A stretch of DNA of 6,125 bases from Clostridiales bacterium (GCA_009778415.1 WRJV01000187.1:1-6125); one strand, 5' to 3'; shown: positions 1 through 6,069, counted from the stretch's first letter. Program-made: numbers and translations. The notes: generated by a model not told the origin, from the sequence alone.

Positions 1-978
1 TTTGAGAAGGGAAAGCCCTGCCGTCTGTGAAAGCAGATATTCAAGTTCCTCTCGCGTAATAGTTTCGCCGCCAAGGCTCAGCTTGAGGTCAAATGACAGC
101 AGCGCGTCAAGCCCCACTTGGGAAGGTTGTTTTTCACCAATTGAGACAGCCACTTTCACAGTGTTGTACTTCTTTTTCCACCAGTCGGGCATGCGGCACA
201 TGATGCCGCACTCCTCGTACAAAGGGATTTCCTTCAAAAACGTGTAAGCTTCCCCGGCAGTGAAACGCAACGGCGAAAACAGTTCTCCGCTTTCAACAAG
301 CTCCGAGATGAAATCGCTCTTGTCCGCCGCCCTGCTGACTGTCGAAAGCAGCTGGAGCAGCAGCCCTTGGTTCCCCTTGTATTCAAGCAGCGCGTTTTTT
401 AGCGGGACGTGCTCCGCTTTTTCCGAACCTTCTGATTTCCGGCTATACGTGGCGAGGAAGGCGAAGGGGCATTCATCTGATTTGTTTTCTACAAGGTGGA
501 AGAAAACCCGGCCAGCGACGTTGATGTTGCTGTTGTGTACAAGCAGGTACTGGGCAGCGGTGCCGTCAAACCCTTCAAGTTCGGCCTCAAAAGCCCTAGT
601 GAGCTTTTCCCACATTCCTTCCAGCCACTGGGCATCGATGAACTCGGCTCCGATCGCGAAAGGCGTCTTTTGGATTATGTGGCCAACTTCTTCAGGCGCA
701 AGGGGCGCTGCACTGCGGGTAATTTCCAGTGTAGGGTCTTTCGACAGCTTTTCGATGAAAAACGCAGCAAGCCCGTGCAGGAATAGAAGCGACGCAGACA
801 TATCAGCCGACTTGTCTGCAAAACCGAAGTAGAGCAGGGCTTTGTCCGGTTCTGCCCTGAAATCAGCGAGCAGCGCGTCGTTTATATAAACCTGCTTGTC
901 CATTGTGGCCTCGGTGTCTAGGATGACGCCGCTTTCGGTAAATACGGCGATTAGTTTTTCCTTTGACTGTGTGTCCAT
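1..978 (-). CDS. SNF2-family DEAD/DEAH-box helicase, N-terminal part (truncated by the window edge)
   Basis: Open frame of 326 codons from ATG at 978 to base 1 with no stop, so the gene continues to the left. SD GGAGG (983-987) sits 4 nt before the ATG. The translation matches the non-catalytic N-terminal region of large SNF2-type helicases with the SNF2-associated domain (PF12419). Family-like blocks are GRVFFHLVENKSDECPFAFLATY spread over residues 156-178, a PLKNALLEYKG block (192-202), RAADKS (216-221), and IPLYEECGIMCRMPDWW (251-267). The PF12419 core probably begins near LDALLSFDL (290-298). Full-length relatives are roughly 1000 residues or more, with Walker A/B helicase motifs in the C-terminal half, so no catalytic motif is visible here. 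The family is assumed to be a DNA-dependent ATPase acting on DNA or protein-DNA complexes. It lies 38 nt downstream of the peptidase gene and is probably co-transcribed. Family assignment is from recalled sequence pattern; the biological role is unknown. Confidence 0.85.
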   Translation of the reverse strand, partial: MDTQSKEKLIAVFTESGVILDTEATMDKQVYINDALLADFRAEPDKALLYFGFADKSADMSASLLFLHGLAAFFIEKLSKDPTLEITRSAAPLAPEEVGHIIQKTPFAIGAEFIDAQWLEGMWEKLTRAFEAELEGFDGTAAQYLLVHNSNINVAGRVFFHLVENKSDECPFAFLATYSRKSEGSEKAEHVPLKNALLEYKGNQGLLLQLLSTVSRAADKSDFISELVESGELFSPLRFTAGEAYTFLKEIPLYEECGIMCRMPDWWKKKYNTVKVAVSIGEKQPSQVGLDALLSFDLKLSLGGETITREELEYLLSQTAGLSLLK

Positions 979-981
979 CTA

Positions 982-990
982 GCCTCCTCT
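982..990 (-). promoter_or_regulatory. Ribosome binding site of the SNF2 helicase gene
   Basis: The minus strand reads AGAGGAGG followed by CTAG and ATG. This is a near-perfect complement to the 3' end of 16S rRNA and fixes the helicase start at 978. It lies in the 38-nt gap after the peptidase stop. I see no terminator in that gap, so read-through from the peptidase gene is likely. Confidence 0.75.
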
Positions 991-1016
991 ATTTTTCCAA
1001 AATGCAGCCTTATTCA

Positions 1017-1643
1017 TCAAAAATATGACTCTCTGAAAAGTGCCCTATATGCAAATACTTTGCCGTGCGTTGAAAGCGCTATTGGTTTCTTGTCAATGTT
1101 CAAAGGGTCGTACACTAGAAATTCACCGTCTTTTGCGCCGACAACCAGCACCCAATGTGTTACGCCGCTGCCCATGTACTTCACGTTGATTATCGGGAGC
1201 AGCCCCGATTTCAAGTCCTTCTCTATCGTCGCGCTCGATGGAATCCTCGAATATTTGTAATCGATTTCGGGGAAAACGTCGTTAATCTTGTGCCAAATCA
1301 ACATGTTGCCTTGGTAGCCAGAGGCTGCAGCCATTTTAGCATTGAATTCACCTGGCGTAACAGATATGCCCAAATCTGTTACGGCACTTGCCGCACAAGC
1401 AACCAAGCAGCCTGCTCCTGCCAAGCTGCTCGTTGAATCGCCTATCAGATCGCTTCCCCATTCGGCGTCGCTTTGCAGGAAATGCTGGACATCATGTATC
1501 TCAAAATCCTGAGATGGCTTCAAATAAACCCCTTTGGTTTTTATATGATAAGCCCGGCCGGCGTATGAAGCAAAAACTACGCCAATGACAAGGATTATTG
1601 ATAGTACTATGACGAAAACGCTTGTCAACTTGCTTCTCATCAT
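1017..1643 (-). CDS. Membrane-anchored or secreted C39-like (papain-fold) cysteine peptidase
   Basis: The protein has 208 residues. Residues 8-27 are a strongly hydrophobic segment after a short basic start (MMRSK), a signal peptide or a single N-terminal membrane anchor, so the rest lies outside the cytoplasm. The remainder has the layout of C39-like peptidases (Peptidase_C39_2 type). Gln57 in FLQSDAEWG fits the oxyanion-hole glutamine, Cys79 in GAGCLVACAAS the nucleophile, His163 in THWVLVVG the catalytic histidine, and Asp179 in VYDPL the third residue. A second cysteine (Cys83) follows closely. There is no ABC-transporter domain, so it is not a bacteriocin exporter of the classic C39 type. 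Its start lies 1 nt after the ATPase stop. The nearest GGAGG is about 15 nt upstream, which is long, so translation may depend on coupling. The second Met codon (1640) is an alternative start. The substrate is unknown; cleavage of peptides or cell-envelope material outside the cell is an inference. Confidence 0.75.
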   Translation of the reverse strand: MMRSKLTSVFVIVLSIILVIGVVFASYAGRAYHIKTKGVYLKPSQDFEIHDVQHFLQSDAEWGSDLIGDSTSSLAGAGCLVACAASAVTDLGISVTPGEFNAKMAAASGYQGNMLIWHKINDVFPEIDYKYSRIPSSATIEKDLKSGLLPIINVKYMGSGVTHWVLVVGAKDGEFLVYDPLNIDKKPIALSTHGKVFAYRALFRESYF

Positions 1644-1644
1644 T

Positions 1645-2871
1645 TTATATTTGCCCAGCCTCCAGTCCTGCCACAGAAGAAACGATGTCGCCCAGCTTCG
1701 CTTTCATAAACACCTCGTATGGAATGCCGTGCTTCCCGATTAGTATCAGCTTTGCTTTCGGAAAGCGCTCTGCAAACGCCTCCGCTGCTTTTTTGGAGAT
1801 GCTCTCGTCCCCACTCTTTACTTCAATACCGATGACTTGATTGCCGTATACGACTACGTAATCGACTTCTGCACCGTTTTCGCGCCAATAATAGAGGGAC
1901 ACGTTCGCTAGTTTGTTTGCTTGGTTGACCAGATGGGCACCAACTGAACTTTCAAAAATGTTCCCCCATTCTGCCCGGTTCATTAGAGCTTCTCCAAATG
2001 TGAGCTCACTCATGGCAGACAGCAGTGCTGTGTTGTGAACTTGGAATTTGGGTATCGTCCCTTTCGTTTCGATTTTACGCCCGCTGTATTTGTTCAAACC
2101 AGACAGCAATCCAGCTTGGTCTAGAAGCCTCAAGTACTTTGCCAGCGTTGTTGTATTGCCGACGTCCTGTAGTTGCCCAAGCATTCTGTTGAAGCTCATG
2201 ATTTGGGTGCTGTAGCAAATGCCGACCTCAAGCAACTGTTTTAACAGTGCAGGTTTATCAATCTTTGACGTCATCAAGATGTCACGGATCACAATCGGCT
2301 CAACAATTGCGTTGCGTATGTATTCTTTGAACCGGAGCTCGTCGTTGACAAATACAGCTGCGCCTGGATACCCGCCAAACCACTGGTATTGTTCCGCAGA
2401 AAACCCAAACGCTTTTTGCATTTCGGCAAAGCTCCAGTGTTCTGCGTAGTTCAGTTCGTACCTCCCTGCCAGTGACTCGGATAAGCCGTCCATGAGGAGT
2501 AAACGGGAGGAGCCAAGCAAAACGAGCTTTATGTCGCGACCTTCACGAGTATCTCTGTCCCAATGTTTTTTTACTGCTGTGCTCCAGTCGGAGATTTTCT
2601 GCAGCTCGTCGAGGATCAGAACCGCGTTTTTTTTCTTTTCCAGTTGCATCCGGATTCGCAAGGACTCCCAAACCTGGTCTATCCACTCAGCCCCGTAAGT
2701 AATTGCACCGTCTGCACTGTGGTATTCCGCAAGCCCGCTTGTTTTGCTCTGCAAAGCCAGCGCAATCGTCGTTTTGCCTACCTGTCTTGGCCCAGCTATT
2801 ACCTGAATGAACCTCCGAGGTTCACGAATGCGCCCAAGCAGCGTACCTAATAGCGGCCTTTGATAATCCAT
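1645..2871 (-). CDS. AAA_14 / DUF4143 ATPase
   Basis: A complete 408-residue protein, the usual length for this family. The N-terminal ATPase domain (PF13173) shows Walker A GPRQVGKTT (27-35), Walker B VLILDE (84-89), a sensor-like LLGSS (118-122) and the family motif SLAGRYE with Arg137 as a possible arginine finger. FGGYPGA near residues 165-171 is the typical linker motif. The C-terminal DUF4143 part (PF13635) ends in a PD-(D/E)XK-like pattern, GAEVDYVVV with Asp337 followed by IEVKSG with Glu350 and Lys352. The start at 2871 follows AAGGTGG with suitable spacing. These proteins are common, often multi-copy and poorly characterised; roles in DNA binding or transcriptional control are proposed by homology only. 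This one heads a probable operon with the peptidase and helicase, under a promoter with repeated dyads. An 11-bp direct repeat flanks it, and its stop codon lies inside one copy. It looks more AT-rich than the transketolase genes, consistent with a separate origin. Confidence 0.92.
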   Translation of the reverse strand: MDYQRPLLGTLLGRIREPRRFIQVIAGPRQVGKTTIALALQSKTSGLAEYHSADGAITYGAEWIDQVWESLRIRMQLEKKKNAVLILDELQKISDWSTAVKKHWDRDTREGRDIKLVLLGSSRLLLMDGLSESLAGRYELNYAEHWSFAEMQKAFGFSAEQYQWFGGYPGAAVFVNDELRFKEYIRNAIVEPIVIRDILMTSKIDKPALLKQLLEVGICYSTQIMSFNRMLGQLQDVGNTTTLAKYLRLLDQAGLLSGLNKYSGRKIETKGTIPKFQVHNTALLSAMSELTFGEALMNRAEWGNIFESSVGAHLVNQANKLANVSLYYWRENGAEVDYVVVYGNQVIGIEVKSGDESISKKAAEAFAERFPKAKLILIGKHGIPYEVFMKAKLGDIVSSVAGLEAGQI

Positions 2872-2894
2872 GCGAAACCACCTTCTGTTTGCCC

Positions 2895-2938
2895 ATTTTT
2901 ACTCAATCGTATGAGCATTTTTACTCAATGACATGAGC
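2895..2938 (-). repeat. Two tandem 22-bp repeats with CTCA-N6-TGAG dyads, probable operator
   Basis: Two head-to-tail copies lie at 2895-2916 and 2917-2938. Read on the plus strand, each is ATTTTTACTCAAT, three variable bases (CGT or GAC), then ATGAGC; 19 of 22 positions agree. Each contains the dyad CTCA-N6-TGAG (2902-2915 and 2924-2937), so equivalent half-sites are 22 bp apart, about two helical turns and on one face of the DNA. A further dyad, AGCAA-TC-TTGCT, abuts at 2936-2947. The repeats lie between the TATA-like box and the ATPase start, over the predicted transcription start. This arrangement suits a dimeric repressor, possibly autoregulation by an operon product, but the binding protein is not known. 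Confidence 0.65.
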
Positions 2939-2949
2939 AATCTTGCTAA

Positions 2950-2962
2950 CATTTTATATTAT
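2950..2962 (-). promoter_or_regulatory. TATA-like promoter element of the ATPase-peptidase-helicase operon
   Basis: The minus strand reads ATAATATAAAATG, with AATATAAAAT resembling an archaeal TATA box preceded by purines (AAG). Initiation about 25 nt downstream would fall near 2929, inside the tandem repeats and about 58 nt before the ATPase ATG. A bacterial reading (TTGCAA and TATAAA) has a spacer of only about 15 nt and fits less well. Confidence 0.5.
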
Positions 2963-3164
2963 CTTAAGCTATTTTGCAACCACTTTTTGCGGATCAAACA
3001 CGAAAACATTCAACTCGCCGTCGTGCCCGCACTCGCCCATGCGCGGTGAGTTGGTTGGCGGTAAACAGCCTCGATGAATTTATCGGGGTATTTAGTGGGG
3101 AAAACAACAACAAGCGTGTGCCGTTTGTATATGAATTCTCTTCGATGCTCAGACAGTGCGGATG
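2963..3164 (-). pseudogene. Possible decayed small gene between the two operons
   Basis: The gap downstream of the beta-helix gene has no intact convincing gene, but two minus-strand frames look protein-like in turn. One, entering from the upstream gene's 3' end, reads VVVFPTKYPDKFIEAVYR and ends at a TGA near 3010. A frame shifted relative to it starts with an ATG at 3040 and ends at TAG (2969-2971), with GELNVFVFDPQKVVAK at its end. Together they could be one frameshifted reading frame. No SD supports either start and I recognise no family. The alternative is chance coding-like sequence in a spacer with a GC-rich hairpin. Confidence 0.25.
3011..3053. repeat. GC-rich inverted repeat in the intergenic gap
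   Basis: CAACTCGCCG (3011-3020) pairs with CGGTGAGTTG (3044-3053), giving 10 pairs of which one is G-U in RNA. Inside it, CGCA and TGCG can form a second short stem around CTCGCCCA. It lies about 110 nt after the stop of the beta-helix gene and could end or protect that transcript. It is not followed by a clean T-run, so it is not a textbook intrinsic terminator. Confidence 0.35.
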
Positions 3165-4316
3165 CTATAATACCCTCCTCAGCTCCCCTGCCACGCTGCA
3201 AAGCCAAGAACGGAGCTCCTGTTTTTCCCATTGTGCAAGCCCCCGCACCCAATCGCTGTAATCCAGCTCCGGCTTCCAGTCCAGATCAAGCTCCATGCCT
3301 TTCGGCGCATTGTTTATTAGCATTTCGTCCATTGGGCTTGCCAATTCAAACTCGTTAGCAAAGTTGTTGTACCTTTTTAACCGTTCGCTTATGCAGGCTT
3401 CGATTGTTTCGATTGCCCCGGCGAGCACGAGCTGCAGCTCTTCGTCGCCTTGGCGGCGGCTTCGGTCAAGCCTGACTTTCAAATACCATTCACGAAGCGC
3501 ATATGCCTGCACGATGAACTCGGCATTCATCTCGCGTATGCTGTCCAGCCGCTTCTTCGAGAAAACGGGCTTGCTTGGCACCAGCCCCACCCCGTCGTAC
3601 CTGCGGCTTTCTGCGCTTATGCTCCCGGTTGAGTCAACCGATGACCTTCTCGCAATCTGCCCGGCAGGGAGCATTGCGCCAAACCCTACAGAAAACGGTC
3701 CTACTATACCCGACAGCCCACCGAGGAAAATCCTGTCCTGATCGAGGAACACCCCTTCAGTGACGTTTCCAACCAGTGACGGCGTGGCTTTGTCGCCGCT
3801 TTTGCCCCATGGCGTGAAGTTGAAATGGATAAAGCCGCTGCCCACCTCAGTGTGGTCTTTTCTGGAGCTGCCACCGGATATCAACGCGTCACAAAAGTTG
3901 ATCAGGGACCCCAACGTGACGCTGTTCATCAGTATTGATTGCTTTAGGCCGACGGCATGGGCGGTAACAGCGTCTTCTTCCAGCAAGGTTCCCGCCCTAA
4001 AGTGCGCATTCGCACCTGCTTTCGCCCGAGGGAGCAGCGTTGTTTCTGCAAGGTAGCCGCTGGCCACTTCCGCGTGCGCACCAACTATCGTATCCTGTAT
4101 TGTTGCAGGCCCTTCGGTTCCAATTTTCGCAAATGATCCTACCAAGGTTCTAGCCCCCTCTAGGCGGGTGCCCGGAAACAGCGTACTGCCCGGAAAGATT
4201 CTTTCTATGTCAACTTCCTGAGCGACATATGTCTGCCTGGGGTCAATTACCTTTACGCCTTTGATTTCAAGTTTTTTGATTCTGTCATTGATTATGTCGT
4301 TGATGTCTTCCATCAT
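3165..4316 (-). CDS. GlmU-like left-handed beta-helix protein without a nucleotidyltransferase domain
   Basis: A complete 383-residue protein. After a short N-terminal helix, residues 20-225 carry hexapeptide-like turns of a left-handed beta-helix (for example LVGSFAKIG, TIVGAHAEVASG, AKAGANAHFRAG). The conserved stretch TLGSLINFCDALISGG (134-149), SRKDHTEVGSGFIHFNFTP (151-169), GDKATPSLVGNV (174-185) and IFLGGLSGIVGP (196-207) is typical of a family often annotated as UDP-N-acetylglucosamine pyrophosphorylase-related. HFNFTP...DKATP corresponds to the GlmU acetyltransferase loop that reads CNYDG in classic GlmU. Residues about 240-350 are predicted helical, containing LREWYLKVRLDRSRR. The N-terminal pyrophosphorylase domain of GlmU is absent, so it cannot by itself make UDP-sugars. 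An acyl-transfer or sugar-phosphate-binding role is inference. Its ATG overlaps the transketolase stop (4313-4316), with GAGGGG just upstream; a second ATG at 4313 is an alternative start. Confidence 0.8.
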   Translation of the reverse strand: MMEDINDIINDRIKKLEIKGVKVIDPRQTYVAQEVDIERIFPGSTLFPGTRLEGARTLVGSFAKIGTEGPATIQDTIVGAHAEVASGYLAETTLLPRAKAGANAHFRAGTLLEEDAVTAHAVGLKQSILMNSVTLGSLINFCDALISGGSSRKDHTEVGSGFIHFNFTPWGKSGDKATPSLVGNVTEGVFLDQDRIFLGGLSGIVGPFSVGFGAMLPAGQIARRSSVDSTGSISAESRRYDGVGLVPSKPVFSKKRLDSIREMNAEFIVQAYALREWYLKVRLDRSRRQGDEELQLVLAGAIETIEACISERLKRYNNFANEFELASPMDEMLINNAPKGMELDLDWKPELDYSDWVRGLAQWEKQELRSWLCSVAGELRRVL

Positions 4317-5239
4317 AGCAACCCCTCTGCCGCCCTCACTATGTCGCTTACGTCCATCGCGTACTTCGCAAGCAGCTCGTCCGGCTTGCCGGACTCCCCG
4401 AACACGTCGCGTTGTCCTATAAACGCCATCTTCACTGGGCAGCTTGACACTACAGCTTCTGCTACGGCACTGCCCAATCCGCCGATTACGGAGTGTTCCT
4501 CTGCCGTCACTATTCCTCGGGTCTCTCGCGCAGCCTTGACAATCATCTCTTTGTCCAGCGGCTTGATGGTGTGCATGTCTACAACTCTTGCGTCCACGCC
4601 CTTTTCCGCCAATACCGACGCCGCTTCCAAGGCTTTCCCGACCATTATCCCTGTTGCGATAACCGTCACGTCCTTTCCATCCCTGATGCAGCTGCCCTTT
4701 CCTATTTCAAGCTCCGCGTCTTCTTTGTAGAACACAGGGACTGCCGCCCGGCCGAGCCGCATGTAAACAGGACCGTCAAGCTCAATCGCCCTTTCCAGCA
4801 GTATCTTAGCAGAAACGCCGTCGCTGGGGTTTATCACCGTCATCCCCGGGATCGTCCTCATCAATGCGATGTCCTCGAAAGTCTGGTGGCTTGCGCCGTC
4901 CTCTCCCACGGTGATCCCCGCATGGGTCGCGCAAATCTTCACGTTGGCTTTTGTATAACCAATTGAATTCCTGATTATCTCGAAGGCCCTGCCTGTTGCG
5001 AACATCGCGAACGTGCTGGCGCAGACTGTCTTGCCCGATATGGCCAGTCCGGCTGCCACTGCGTACATGTTCTGCTCCGCTATCCCCATGTTGAAGAACC
5101 TTTCCGGGTAGGCTTTGCCGAATTCAGCCGTCATAGTAGACTTTGAAAGGTCTGCGTCCATGACGACCAAATTGCTGTACTTGGCGCCAAACTCCACCAA
5201 GGCCTTGCCGTACGCTTGTCTTGTCGCCATCTTTTCCAT
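4313..5239 (-). CDS. Transketolase, C-terminal subunit (pyrimidine-binding and C-terminal domains)
   Basis: A 308-residue protein from ATG at 5239. It is the second half of a split transketolase, which transfers two-carbon units between sugar phosphates using thiamine diphosphate in the cytoplasm. The Pyr domain (about 1-165) contains NMGIAEQNM, whose Glu55 should activate the cofactor aminopyrimidine ring, and HAGITVGEDGASHQ, with two histidines (106 and 118) expected at the substrate site. The C-terminal domain (about 180-300) includes DVTVIATGIMV and TAEEHSVIGGLGSAVAE. The frame is open up to a GTG at 5245, but ATG at 5239 has GGGGGTGA placed 6 nt upstream and overlaps the preceding stop as TAATG, so it is preferred; ATG at 5230 is a weaker alternative. 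Function requires the N-terminal subunit encoded immediately upstream. DXS and dehydrogenase E1-beta proteins share the fold, but the sequence pattern and partner favour transketolase. Confidence 0.95.
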   Translation of the reverse strand: MEKMATRQAYGKALVEFGAKYSNLVVMDADLSKSTMTAEFGKAYPERFFNMGIAEQNMYAVAAGLAISGKTVCASTFAMFATGRAFEIIRNSIGYTKANVKICATHAGITVGEDGASHQTFEDIALMRTIPGMTVINPSDGVSAKILLERAIELDGPVYMRLGRAAVPVFYKEDAELEIGKGSCIRDGKDVTVIATGIMVGKALEAASVLAEKGVDARVVDMHTIKPLDKEMIVKAARETRGIVTAEEHSVIGGLGSAVAEAVVSSCPVKMAFIGQRDVFGESGKPDELLAKYAMDVSDIVRAAEGLL

Positions 5240-6057
5240 TACCACTCACCCCCTAGTTCCAGCAGCGCCTGCTTTGCTTCTTCGTCGTTTGGCGCTTTCC
5301 CGTGCCACGCTGCGTTGTTCTCCATGAAGCTCACCCCTTTGCCTTTGCAGGTCTTGGCGACAATTGCCGTGGGCTTTCCCTTGCAGTTTCTCGCTGCCGC
5401 AAAAGCACCCCTAATCTGCTCAAAGTTGTGTCCAGCAATAACAGTCACGTTCCAGCCAAACGCCGCAAACTTCTTATCCACCGGCTTTACAGCCATGACC
5501 TCGTCGTTTGGCCCGTCTATCTGAAGGCCGTTCCAGTCGACTATTGCAACCAGGTTGTCCAGCTTGTAGTGGGCAGCAGACATCGCAGCTTCCCATACTA
5601 TGCCCTCTTGTAGCTCGCCGTCCCCCAGCACGACGTACACCCTGCCTGTATTGCCGTCTAGCTTATTTGCCATAGCCATGCCTACTGCTGCGCCAAACCC
5701 CTGCCCCAGCGAGCCCGTCGACATCTCCACTCCCGGCACTTTACGCAAATCAGGGTGGCCCTGAAGCTTGCTCCCGATCTTCCGAAGGCTTTCAAGGTCC
5801 TTTTTCGGGAAAAACCCTCTTTCCGCAAGTGCGGCGTACTGAACCGGGCCCGCGTGGCCCTTCGACAGGACGAACCTGTCTCTGCCTTCCATTTTGGGGT
5901 TTCCCGGGTCGATGTTCATCTCGTCAAAATACAGCGCCGCTACTATGTCTGCCGCAGACAGCGACCCTCCCGGGTGCCCCGAACCTGCGGCGTGTATCTC
6001 CTTTACGACGCTAATCCTGATGTTCCTTGCCACGTCTTCCAAAACCTTGTGCTCCAT
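5239..6057 (-). CDS. Transketolase, N-terminal subunit (thiamine diphosphate-binding domain)
   Basis: A 272-residue protein, the usual length for the separate N-terminal half of transketolase. It binds the diphosphate and metal of the cofactor. Visible motifs are AAGSGHPGGSLS (23-34) with His28, LSKGHAGP (64-71) with His68, GSLGQGFGAAVG (115-126), and the cofactor motif starting at GDGELQEG (145-152) and ending at DWNGLQIDG (174-182) with Asn176. The start is ATG 6057, where GGAGG lies 6 nt upstream. The frame stays open to a TTG at 6078, but that extension only translates 7-bp repeat and leader sequence. It is the first gene of a coupled set with the C-terminal subunit and the beta-helix protein. 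In archaea lacking the oxidative pentose pathway, the complex serves in making ribose and erythrose phosphates; that role here is inferred. No promoter is recognisable in the 68 bp upstream that are present. Confidence 0.95.
   Translation of the reverse strand: MEHKVLEDVARNIRISVVKEIHAAGSGHPGGSLSAADIVAALYFDEMNIDPGNPKMEGRDRFVLSKGHAGPVQYAALAERGFFPKKDLESLRKIGSKLQGHPDLRKVPGVEMSTGSLGQGFGAAVGMAMANKLDGNTGRVYVVLGDGELQEGIVWEAAMSAAHYKLDNLVAIVDWNGLQIDGPNDEVMAVKPVDKKFAAFGWNVTVIAGHNFEQIRGAFAAARNCKGKPTAIVAKTCKGKGVSFMENNAAWHGKAPNDEEAKQALLELGGEW
5246..5254 (-). promoter_or_regulatory. Ribosome binding site of the transketolase C-terminal subunit
   Basis: The minus strand reads AGGGGGTGA, ending 6 nt before ATG 5239 and lying within the last codons of the N-terminal subunit gene. 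It decides for ATG 5239 over GTG 5245. With the TAATG overlap it points to coupled, roughly equal synthesis of the two halves. Confidence 0.7.
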
Positions 6058-6063
6058 TGACTT

Positions 6064-6068
6064 CCTCC
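6064..6068 (-). promoter_or_regulatory. Ribosome binding site of the transketolase N-terminal subunit
   Basis: The minus strand reads GGAGG, then AAGTCA, then ATG at 6057. The motif decides for ATG 6057 over the upstream in-frame TTG at 6078. It begins immediately after the 7-bp tandem repeat array. Confidence 0.75.
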
Positions 6069-6069
6069 A

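Noticed and set aside
260..832. A 190-codon plus-strand open frame
   Set aside because: It is antisense to the SNF2 helicase gene, has a serine-rich low-complexity translation without recognisable motifs, and the opposite strand matches a known family throughout.
2627..2634. Run of eight A on the coding strand of the ATPase as a programmed slippage site
   Set aside because: The frame continues through it to an intact Walker B motif and a full-length protein, and it encodes an ordinary lysine-rich stretch; nothing shows slippage.
1652..2949. Insertion sequence carrying the ATPase
   Set aside because: No transposase motifs and no inverted repeats at the possible ends; only the 11-bp direct repeat is kept as an observation.
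3010..3252. An 80-codon minus-strand frame as an intact gene
   Set aside because: Its ATG lies inside the end of the beta-helix gene without an SD, and the first 25 residues are an out-of-frame reading of that gene; only the later part is kept as a possible relic.
3295..3741. A 148-codon plus-strand open frame
   Set aside because: It lies wholly within the beta-helix gene on the other strand, has no SD support, and its translation has no family features.
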